From an uncultured Hyphomicrobiales bacterium (lineage in GTDB: Bacteria; Pseudomonadota; Alphaproteobacteria; Rhizobiales; Beijerinckiaceae), in NCBI GenBank assembly GCA_903824185.1, contig CAIJVU010000052.1, forward strand, positions 1 to 64,000: a stretch of DNA of 64,000 bases, given 5' to 3'. Every line of letters begins with the position of its first letter. Positions within the stretch are counted from its first letter, which is position 1. The position numbers were made by a program, and so were the translations under genes. This document shows positions 44,982 through 51,487 of the stretch, in pieces. The notes under the pieces were generated by a model that saw nothing but the letters and a program-made list of their open reading frames with translations, ran no database searches and had not been told where the DNA came from.

Positions 44982-46169
44982 GTGAGCTGGCAACGTAGCC
45001 AAGTTGAGGTCTATCTCGACCTACCGAGCGCTCCCATGCGTCAGGTATTGGATTTGGTGCGTCGCGTTGCGCCCATGGATACATCTGTCAGTATTTTCGG
45101 ACCATCCGGCAGCGGCAAAGAATTTGTTGCCCGGGCCTTGCATACCCTGTCCGGCCGTAATCATGGCCCCTTTATTCCGGTCAATTGTGGTGCCATTCCC
45201 CGCGATCTGCTCGAAAGCGAGCTTTTCGGCAGCGAACGCGGCGCCTATACCGGCTCGGTCAAAATGCGCCAAGGCTATATGGAAGCGGCGAATGGCGGCA
45301 CGCTGTTTCTGGATGAAATTGGCGAAATGCCCCTCGAAATGCAGGTTAAGCTGCTGCGTGTTCTGGAAGAACGCAGTTTTACCCGCATCGGCAGCAATGA
45401 TCCGATCAAAACCGATGTCCGTTTTATCTGTGCAACCCACCGAAATATAGAACAATTGGTTGCAAGCGGGCAATTCCGCGAGGATTTGTATTACCGGTTG
45501 AATGTTTTCCCCATCACCGTCGCCTCCTTGGAAGAGCGGGTCGAGGATATTCCCAAACTCATCGATCTCACCTTGGAACGGTTTCAGGAACAGGGCTTTC
45601 CGCATCTGCCGCAACTCACCGATTGTGCCATTGTGTGTTTGCAGGGCATGCGGTTTCCCGGCAATATCAGGCAATTGAGAAATATTCTCGAGCGTTTGGC
45701 GATCTTATATCCCAGCCGCATGATCGACGAGGGCATGGTGCGGTCCATCTTTCGCCCGATCGGCAAAGTTAGTCCCGTTCATGAGACGGAAAGTCTGAGG
45801 CAATCGGTCAACGCGCTGGCCCAGATCAATCTGGAAGCCCATCACCGCAATCAAGCGCCTTATCGGCTGCCCGCCAACAAGAATAGTATACCCTCGGCGA
45901 TGGAAAGCGCACTCGCCTCCATCAGCGAGAGCATCGGCGAAACGGCCATACGCTATGCCGAAACGCCGCGCGGTATTGATCCTAAAGCGGTCATTTCCAA
46001 GGCCGATGCCTTTGATTTACGGGAATATTTACAAGAAGTGGAAGGCGTGTTTATCCGCCATGCTCTTGAGGATGCGCAAGGGTCCGTCAGCAAAGCCGCC
46101 CGGACATTGGGCCTGCACCGCACAACTTTGATCGAAAAAATGAAGAAACTTTCTCTGGAAGAGCAATAA
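44982..46169 (+). CDS. fleQ: FleQ-like sigma-54 activator, no receiver domain, GAYTGS loop, HTH present
   Basis: The 395-aa AAA+ regulator begins almost directly with the ATPase domain. Walker A G-P-S-G-S-G-K-E is at 40-47, and the sigma-54 loop is written G-A-Y-T-G-S (87-92) instead of GAFTGA. Walker B G-G-T-L-F-L-D-E-I is at about 105-113. A linker of about 110 residues leads to a C-terminal Fis-type HTH (G-S-V-S-K-A-A-R-T-L-G-L-H-R-T-T-L-I). The start is a GTG. It is divergent from the flbD-like gene, and their features are complementary. A FleQ/FleT-style mixed hexamer is plausible. The symbol reflects class rather than orthology. Confidence 0.8.
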   Translation: MSWQRSQVEVYLDLPSAPMRQVLDLVRRVAPMDTSVSIFGPSGSGKEFVARALHTLSGRNHGPFIPVNCGAIPRDLLESELFGSERGAYTGSVKMRQGYMEAANGGTLFLDEIGEMPLEMQVKLLRVLEERSFTRIGSNDPIKTDVRFICATHRNIEQLVASGQFREDLYYRLNVFPITVASLEERVEDIPKLIDLTLERFQEQGFPHLPQLTDCAIVCLQGMRFPGNIRQLRNILERLAILYPSRMIDEGMVRSIFRPIGKVSPVHETESLRQSVNALAQINLEAHHRNQAPYRLPANKNSIPSAMESALASISESIGETAIRYAETPRGIDPKAVISKADAFDLREYLQEVEGVFIRHALEDAQGSVSKAARTLGLHRTTLIEKMKKLSLEEQ

Positions 46170-46204
46170 GCCGTCTATCTCGGGTCTTTTTCGTGAAAAT
46201 AGAC

Positions 46205-46233
46205 AAAAAAATAGGGGCCAAGGCCCCTTTTTT
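46205..46233. terminator. Bidirectional terminator between fleQ-like and fliS
   Basis: GGGGCC-AA-GGCCCC (46214-46227) followed by six T on the plus strand and preceded by seven A, which gives a T-run for the minus strand. It serves both convergent genes. Confidence 0.9.
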
Positions 46234-46258
46234 CTTGTTTGTTTGGAGATTATCCAGA

Positions 46259-46648
46259 TTAAGCGGCTTTTTTGCCAATCTGGTCCCACGCATCGGCAAT
46301 ATCAGCAATTGCATTGCGGATGCTACGTGACCGCTCAACCGAATTATCTTGGGTCAGAGCGAGCAATTGGGAACGAACCCATGCATAAAAGGCAGAAAGT
46401 GACTGCGCCACTTCACCACCACGCTCGAAATCAAGGCTGGTTGCAAGCACGTAGACAATCGTCAAAGCCTTAGACGATGCTGCCGATTTAGCAGCAAGAT
46501 CATTGACTTCCAACGCATGAGTGGTGCGATCCATCGAAGCCAGAAGCTCGGTGAAAAGGATCTGAACCAAACGATGCGGGTCCGACCCATCAACGAGAAA
46601 TTCCTGTTCGGCTTGTTGATAAGCCCGCACAGCATTCATATTCAGCAT
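46259..46648 (-). CDS. fliS: Flagellin export chaperone FliS
   Basis: FliS binds flagellin and prevents premature polymerisation. The 129-aa helical protein has A-V-R-A-Y-Q-Q-A-E at the start and D-P-H-R-L-V-Q-I-L-F-T-E-L-L-A-S-M (the P-x-x-L-x-x-x-L-Y region of the family). The F-E-R-G-G-E-V-A-Q-S-L-S-A-F-Y-A-W motif follows. A GGAGGACGG site precedes the ATG at 46648. It is monocistronic, with a FliA-type promoter upstream and a terminator after it. Confidence 0.9.
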   Translation of the reverse strand: MLNMNAVRAYQQAEQEFLVDGSDPHRLVQILFTELLASMDRTTHALEVNDLAAKSAASSKALTIVYVLATSLDFERGGEVAQSLSAFYAWVRSQLLALTQDNSVERSRSIRNAIADIADAWDQIGKKAA

Positions 46649-46678
46649 GTCCGTCCTCCATGCGCTACTACAGTCTAG

Positions 46679-46705
46679 ATAACGGCCGGATAAGGTTAAT
46701 CTTTA
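46679..46705 (-). promoter_or_regulatory. Sigma-28 (FliA) promoter of fliS
   Basis: Minus strand: TAAAGATT (46698-46705), 11 bases, GCCGTTAT (46679-46686). It nearly matches the flgM promoter and the FliA consensus. The start is expected near 46672, 24 bases before fliS. Confidence 0.78.
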
Positions 46706-46922
46706 GGGGGGATGCGGCTTTTTTTTGGATGGCCTTGAAAATGGCTGGGATAGGCGGAAAAACCTTGCCTCAAGAGGCCCTATCCGCGTAAACTCGGCCT
46801 GTCTTGAAAAGAACGCGCAAAACTGACGCTGAAAAGGCGTTTTTCGGCTTCTATCCGGCCTGAATGAGCGTTTTTCTCGCCCGAAGCACGGCTTTTTCCG
46901 CCCAATTCCCCTCTTGTCCGAG
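46706..46922. other. Intergenic spacer between fliS and hook-like promoters
   Basis: About 217 bases without a credible gene. Several short G-A-T-A-G-G/C-C-T-A-T-C inverted pairs are visible (for example near 46752 and 46780). They may be activator sites for the downstream sigma-54 promoter, but no clear consensus can be read from one example. Confidence 0.4.
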
Positions 46923-46940
46923 TTGGCACACAACTTGCTG
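46923..46940 (+). promoter_or_regulatory. Sigma-54 promoter of second hook-like gene
   Basis: TTGGCACACAACTTGCTG has GG at 46925-46926 and GC at 46937-46938, exactly 10 bases apart, near consensus. Transcription should start about 46950, 31 bases before the ATG at 46981. Confidence 0.87.
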
Positions 46941-46980
46941 AGTACTGGACAATCAGTTCTCTCGAGCAATGGGGTAAGCC

Positions 46981-48111
46981 ATGTCTCTCTCAGTTACTAT
47001 GTCCGGTATGAAGGTCGCTCAAAAGTCTCTCGACGTTTTGGGCAACAACATCGCCAACTCCGGCACCGACGGCTTCAAGCGTTCAGTCGCCTCCTTCGCC
47101 GACGTCTTCCCGAATGACCCCTCTGCCAGCCCGAAAACAGCCGTTGGTCAGGGTGCTGTTGTCGCCAATATCGTGCGCGACACCTCACAGGGCTCCATGC
47201 AGAACACCGGTAAAGTGACCGATCTGGCCATTTCCGGCTCCGGTTTCTTTACTTTGTCAGCAGGCGGCAACCAGATTTACACCCGCGCCGGCAATTTCCA
47301 GGTCGACAAAAACGGCATGCTCGCTGACTCCAGCGGCAATATGGTGCAGATGACCGCCAGCAACAATTCCATTAAATGGGATGGCGTGAGCACCTGGAAA
47401 TATACAATACCCAACCAGATTGCCTCCACCGACCTGAAAAACGTGTCGATCCCCTTCGGCATCAATTACGGTCCGGCTCAGACCCCGATCTCCTTGTATT
47501 CCGGTCCTTACGTCGCCGCATCGGGTGCAACCCCCGAAAGCTTCGGCACCGCCGCCAGCGATGCCAATGGCAATGCAATGACCCTGACCAATATTCCGAT
47601 CAATGTCCCCAATCCCCCGACAACCAATCCGGGCACGGTGGTGATCGACTCCAAAACCTATTATTATGACGTCGTTGCCAATGCGACCCAGATCAATGCC
47701 GCGATTGCCAATGGCCCTGTCGCTGCGACCAATCCACCCGATTCAGCCACCGACGGTCTGTTGCAGTCTTTGTCGATTGACTCGAACGGCCTGATCCAAG
47801 GCTCCTATTCCGGCCTGCAGATCCCCTTCCCGATCGGCTATCTGGCCATTGCGAACTTCCCCAATCCCGGCGCCTTGCAGCCCATCGGTAACACCGACTT
47901 TGCAGCCTCGGGCGGTTCAGGGAACGTGACGCTGTCGGCTGGCGGTTCGCCCGGCACAGGCACCGTGATGTCGGGCTCGCTCGAAGCCTCCAACGTCGAC
48001 ATGACCAACGAGCTCGTGCAGATGATCAAAGCCCAGCAGCTCTATAACGGCAATGCGCGCGCGCTTCAGACCCAGGTCGAAGTCGCCTCGCGCGTCACCG
48101 ACAAGCTCTAA
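46981..48111 (+). CDS. Hook protein FlgE-type (376 aa), second full-length hook homologue
   Basis: N-terminus M-S-G-M-K-V-A-Q-K-S-L-D-V-L-G-N-N-I-A-N-S-G-T-D-G-F-K-R is strongly FlgE-like. The middle has the hook A-I-S-G-S-G-F-F-T-L and N-Q-I-Y-T-R-A-G-N-F-Q-V-D-K-N-G motifs. The C-terminus is S-L-E-A-S-N-V-D-M-T-N-E-L-V-Q-M-I-K-A-Q-Q-L-Y-N-G-N-A-R-A-L. Length is that of an ordinary hook protein, in contrast to the giant FlgE at 10574. It is a single gene with its own sigma-54 promoter and terminator. It may be the hook of an alternative flagellum or a segment of the same hook. Confidence 0.88.
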   Translation: MSLSVTMSGMKVAQKSLDVLGNNIANSGTDGFKRSVASFADVFPNDPSASPKTAVGQGAVVANIVRDTSQGSMQNTGKVTDLAISGSGFFTLSAGGNQIYTRAGNFQVDKNGMLADSSGNMVQMTASNNSIKWDGVSTWKYTIPNQIASTDLKNVSIPFGINYGPAQTPISLYSGPYVAASGATPESFGTAASDANGNAMTLTNIPINVPNPPTTNPGTVVIDSKTYYYDVVANATQINAAIANGPVAATNPPDSATDGLLQSLSIDSNGLIQGSYSGLQIPFPIGYLAIANFPNPGALQPIGNTDFAASGGSGNVTLSAGGSPGTGTVMSGSLEASNVDMTNELVQMIKAQQLYNGNARALQTQVEVASRVTDKL

Positions 48112-48159
48112 GGCGGAGGCTAAAGCCTCCCGCCCCACCTGAGTGGGGGGCTTTATTTT
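48112..48159 (+). terminator. Terminator after the second hook-like gene
   Basis: CCCCAC-CTGA-GTGGGG (48133-48148) is followed by a T-rich stretch to 48159. A second hairpin, GGAGGC-TAAA-GCCTCC (48115-48130), overlaps just upstream. Confidence 0.85.
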
Positions 48160-48173
48160 GCGATTGCGTGCCG

Positions 48174-48203
48174 CGCCTTTGTCACTTCTTTGCGACAAAG
48201 GCG
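48174..48203. repeat. 10-bp inverted repeat upstream of motA
   Basis: CGCCTTTGTC and GACAAAGGCG form a perfect 10-bp stem with a 10-base loop. It overlaps the -35 of the predicted motA promoter and may be an operator or a terminator stem for the other strand. Confidence 0.6.
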
Positions 48204-48218
48204 TTTACTCTATAGAAT
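48190..48218 (+). promoter_or_regulatory. Candidate sigma-70 promoter of motA-motB
   Basis: TTGCGA, 17 bases, TAGAAT. No sigma-54 or sigma-28 pattern was found ahead of motA, so the stator genes may be expressed independently of the flagellar hierarchy. Confidence 0.5.
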
Positions 48219-48284
48219 AGGTGTTTGATTTTTGCTTATGGGACTGTGATCGGCAAACGATCAGGAAAGCAAAAGAGGGTTTAA

Positions 48285-49145
48285 ATGAGTGCCGTTGGTC
48301 TTATTGTTGTGTTCGGTTGCGTGTTCGGCGTGTTCGTCGCCCATGGCGGCGATTTGGCGCCGGTGATCCATGCTGCTCCTTCAGAATTGGCCACCATCGG
48401 CGGCGCGGCGATCGGCGCTATGTTGGTTGGTAACGGCATGGATACCATCAAAGGTGTCGGTGGCGGGATGGGCAAAGTGTTTTCCGGCCCGACCTATCAC
48501 AAACAAGACTTTCTTGATGTGATCTTCCTTGTTTCACGCCTGCTCAAAATCCTGCGTGTGGATGGGCCGGTTGCCTTGGAATCGCATGTGGAAGATCCCA
48601 ACTCATCCGCGATCTTCGCCGAATATCCCAAGCTCATGAAAGATCACACGCTGATCCACATGATCACCGACACCATCCGCTTGATGGTTGTGTCCTCGGG
48701 TGGTCTCAACGCCTATGCGGTGGATGACGTGCTCGATATTGCCATCAAACATCACCATCACGAAGCCATGCGCCCCGTGGAAGCCTTGGCGGCCACCGCC
48801 GGTGCGTGTCCTGCGCTCGGGATCGTTGCCTGCGTGTTGGGTGTGGTGAAAACAATGGGCGCGATCGACCAGCCGCCGCCGGTTCTCGGTGCGTTGATTG
48901 GTTCGGCGCTTGTGGGAACGTTCATGGGCGTGTTGTTGGCTTACGGTGTGATCGAACCGATGGGTGGTCGTCTGAAACAAATTCTGGACGATGACGCCGA
49001 AATCTATCAGGTCGTGCGTCAGTTGATCGTCGCCACCTTGCATGGCCATCCGCAGCCGCTCGTCATTGAAGCCGCACGCGCCGGGATTGGCCACCATAAC
49101 AAGCCGTCTTTCGGCGAAGTGTTTGACGGTCTCAGAGGCAAGTAA
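48285..49145 (+). CDS. motA: Flagellar stator protein MotA
   Basis: MotA is the membrane ring of the stator. The 286 residues have four transmembrane helices (about 4-20, 35-50, 170-190 and 200-220). A large cytoplasmic loop and the family motifs P-V-E-A-L-A-A-T-A-G-A-C-P-A-L-G-I-V-A and L-G-A-L-I-G-S-A-L-V-G-T-F are also seen. It is followed at once by motB. The sequence resembles proton-type MotA, but ion choice is not certain. Confidence 0.95.
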   Translation: MSAVGLIVVFGCVFGVFVAHGGDLAPVIHAAPSELATIGGAAIGAMLVGNGMDTIKGVGGGMGKVFSGPTYHKQDFLDVIFLVSRLLKILRVDGPVALESHVEDPNSSAIFAEYPKLMKDHTLIHMITDTIRLMVVSSGGLNAYAVDDVLDIAIKHHHHEAMRPVEALAATAGACPALGIVACVLGVVKTMGAIDQPPPVLGALIGSALVGTFMGVLLAYGVIEPMGGRLKQILDDDAEIYQVVRQLIVATLHGHPQPLVIEAARAGIGHHNKPSFGEVFDGLRGK

Positions 49146-49147
49146 TC

Positions 49148-50461
49148 ATGGCTGAACCCAAAAAGCCAGAAAAAGGAGGCGATGCCGCCCCCGCCGCCAG
49201 TATCATCATCAAAAAGGTCCAAGGGGGCCATGGTGGTGGTCACGGTGGCGCATGGAAGATCGCGCTCGCCGACATGATGACGGCGATGATGGCGTTCTTT
49301 CTGCTCATGTGGCTGTTGGGCGCGACCTCGGAAGCGCAGCGCAAAAGTATTGCCGATTATTTCAAGCCGACACCCAAAAGCCGGATCCAGATGGGTCAGC
49401 TTGCTGGTTCCAACGGCATCTTAGGGGGTCGCTCGATCCTTGATCCGGAGGGCATGCCCTCCTCGGCCTTCCAAAACTCTTTGCTGGATGTGGCCTCGCC
49501 GCAAGACACCGAAGGGGGCAAGGACCGCGACAAAGGGCCGGAAACCGACGCTTCCAAGCAATCGGAAAAACAAGGCGAGTCCAAAGGCGGCACCGGTGAA
49601 GGTGACAAGGCCGGCGGCAGTGCCGAAGGCGACAAGTCCGGCGGCCAAAACGCTCAAAACCAGCAGGCCAGCGGACAAAGCGGCCAAGGTCAGGGCGCAG
49701 CCGCAGGCAAAGGCGGCGCAGGACAAGGCGCTCAGGGACAATCGGGCCAAGGACAAGCCGGCGCAGGCCAAGGCGGCAATGCGCAAGCGGGTGCCAATAA
49801 AGGTCAGGGCTCGCAGGCCTCCAACCAGACAGCCGGTCAGAATGGTTCGCAAGGGCAGAATGCACAAGCCCAAGGCGCACAGGGCCAAGGCGGCACAGGT
49901 CAGGGTGGCGGTGCACAGGGTCAGGGTCAAGGCGGCACCGGCCAAGGTGGCTCAGGTCAGGGCGGCTCGGGTAAATCCGACAGCCAGACCTTCAGTGACG
50001 TGCAGCAGGAACTCATGATCCGTCTTTCGGAAGACAAAAATCTGGCTGCCTTGAAAGAGCAGGTCAAATTCGTGCAGGACAAAGACGGCTTACGGATCGA
50101 GATTGTCGACAAAGCCGATTTTGCCATGTTCTCGCTCGGCACCAATAAATTGCAGCCGCGTGCGCAAGCCTTGCTGGAAGCCGTGGCCAAAACTGTCGCT
50201 GATTTGCCCAACAAGGTCTATGTGCGTGGCCATACCGACGGCTTCGGATATGCGAGCAATGATCCGAAAAACAATAATTGGGCTCTGTCCGCAGAACGGG
50301 CGGATTCAACCCGCCAATTGCTTGAAAAAATGGGCGTGCCGTCTGACCGGATTACCCGTATTGAAGGGGTTGCCGACAAACAGCCTTTCAATAGCAGTGA
50401 TCCCTATGATGCCCGCAATCGCCGCATTTCGATCACCTTGCAATATAAAGAAGGCGGCTGA
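49148..50461 (+). CDS. motB: Flagellar stator protein MotB with very long Gly/Gln/Ala linker
   Basis: MotB anchors the stator to peptidoglycan. The 437 aa carry the transmembrane segment with the ion-binding Asp (W-K-I-A-L-A-D-M-M-T-A-M-M-A-F-F, about residues 36-51). A low-complexity region of about 160 residues follows (roughly 115-280), made of Gly, Gln, Ala, Ser and Asn in G-Q-G-x-like repeats. The C-terminal OmpA-like domain carries Y-V-R-G-H-T-D-G and N-R-R-I-S-I-T-L. Typical MotB is 250-350 aa, so the linker is about 100 residues longer than usual. Confidence 0.94.
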   Translation: MAEPKKPEKGGDAAPAASIIIKKVQGGHGGGHGGAWKIALADMMTAMMAFFLLMWLLGATSEAQRKSIADYFKPTPKSRIQMGQLAGSNGILGGRSILDPEGMPSSAFQNSLLDVASPQDTEGGKDRDKGPETDASKQSEKQGESKGGTGEGDKAGGSAEGDKSGGQNAQNQQASGQSGQGQGAAAGKGGAGQGAQGQSGQGQAGAGQGGNAQAGANKGQGSQASNQTAGQNGSQGQNAQAQGAQGQGGTGQGGGAQGQGQGGTGQGGSGQGGSGKSDSQTFSDVQQELMIRLSEDKNLAALKEQVKFVQDKDGLRIEIVDKADFAMFSLGTNKLQPRAQALLEAVAKTVADLPNKVYVRGHTDGFGYASNDPKNNNWALSAERADSTRQLLEKMGVPSDRITRIEGVADKQPFNSSDPYDARNRRISITLQYKEGG

Positions 50462-50502
50462 GGTTTAGACCAGCCGCGTTTGCATCGCCTTGCTTTTTCA
50501 GT

Positions 50503-50954
50503 CATGGACTGCCGCGGCGCTTCGCGCCTCGCAGTGACGCGGTATAAATTTGTCTTTTCTCCGCGTCATTGCGACCGCAAGCAAAGCGCCGCGGGAAGCA
50601 GTGTAAGCCTTCCCCATTCCAGCGTCATTGCGACCGCAAGCAAAGCGCAGCGGGAAGCAATCCAGTCTTTTAAGCCACTCTGACGCTTGATTGATCCCAT
50701 GGACTGCCGCGGCGCTTCGCGCCTCGCAGTGACGCGGTGTTGGGTTACTGGGCTGAGAGTAATGAATTGACGTGGTGTAAGCCTTCCCCATTCCAGCGTC
50801 ATTGCGACCGCGAGCGGAGCGATGCGGGAAGCAATCCAGTCTTTACAGCCACTCTGACGCTTGATTGATCCCATGGACTGCCGCGGCGCTTCGCGCCTCG
50901 CAGTGACGCAGTGTTGGGGCTTTAAAGAAATAAGCGCCTCGCAGTGACGCGGTG
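50503..50954. repeat. Cluster of palindromic interspersed repeats (BIME-like)
   Basis: A short element occurs in both orientations, with a core like CGTCATTGCGA...GCGAAGCGCCGCGG..AATCCAG. Forward copies are at 50564-50600, 50623-50667 and 50797-50841. Reverse copies are at 50503-50542, 50698-50737 and 50872-50910, with a partial copy at 50934-50954. Opposite copies can fold into long hairpins. A unit of about 144 bases is duplicated (50601-50744 and 50775-50918). No gene lies here. Reading frames across it are translations of the repeat. Confidence 0.88.
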
Positions 50955-50973
50955 TGGGATTGGCTTGAAGGGC

Positions 50974-51414
50974 TTATTTGCCCGCCATCATGATGAGCTG
51001 CAAATAGCAAATGCGGCGCTTGAATGTGCGCTCCTGATTGCATTCGTAAACAACCAGCCGCGGACGGTCGCGATGGGGCCGCTCGACCCGCAAATCAAAC
51101 TCGTCCGGCAGTAAAATCCCGATATGGCGAAGGGCGCGATGAGGTGCTTTATCAAGCTCCTCCATCAGATTGGGATCAATCCAGCAACGGGCCAAAACAG
51201 CACCGAGATAGTCCACTATCCGCTCACGCACATTTTGCGGATCAATGACAAAGGAGATCGGCGGTTCCGCCTCGAATGCGTCAGATTGTGACTGTGAACC
51301 CTGCGATTGGGCCGCCGCCTGCTCACGGGGCGCAGGCTGACCGACGAGAGCCGGAAGCCCCCCGCGCGTGCCTGCCACAACAGGCAGTTGAGCCCTATAG
51401 TCACTTTGAGACAT
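50974..51414 (-). CDS. Unknown protein with nitrile-hydratase-leader-like (NHLP-like) domain
   Basis: The 146-aa protein has a disordered Gln/Ala/Ser-rich first 50 residues. A segment R-E-R-I-V-D-Y-L-G-A-V-L-A-R-C-W-I-D-P-N-L-M-E-E-L follows, then A-L-R-H-I-G-I-L-L-P-D-E-F-D-L-R-V. This pattern (helix, R-x-W-x-D-P, ... G-I-x-L-P-x-x-x-x-x-R-V) resembles nitrile hydratase alpha subunits and the related RiPP leader peptides. The last 23 residues include C-N-Q-E-R and R-I-C-Y. No modification enzyme is nearby, so a RiPP role is not shown; a leader-derived protein of other function is equally possible. It is separated from motB by the repeats. Confidence 0.6.
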   Translation of the reverse strand: MSQSDYRAQLPVVAGTRGGLPALVGQPAPREQAAAQSQGSQSQSDAFEAEPPISFVIDPQNVRERIVDYLGAVLARCWIDPNLMEELDKAPHRALRHIGILLPDEFDLRVERPHRDRPRLVVYECNQERTFKRRICYLQLIMMAGK

Positions 51415-51487
51415 AACGCCTATTCCGATTTAGACTGGTCTTGTAAGAGCCGGAGGGGCTTTGAAACCCATCCGGGTATTGTGATGT

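Noticed and set aside
48220-48284. Sigma-28 promoter for motA
   Set aside because: No TAAA box with a CCG-like -10 at correct spacing; a sigma-70-like site fits better.
49362-49945. Long antisense frames opposite motB
   Set aside because: They arise from the low-complexity G-Q-rich linker; no start signal and no plausible protein.
50498-50900. Protein-coding genes across the repeat cluster
   Set aside because: The frames translate copies of the palindromic repeat in both directions and show no independent protein character or ribosome binding site.
50503-50954. CRISPR array
   Set aside because: Repeats alternate in orientation and spacers are unequal and themselves repeated; no cas genes nearby.
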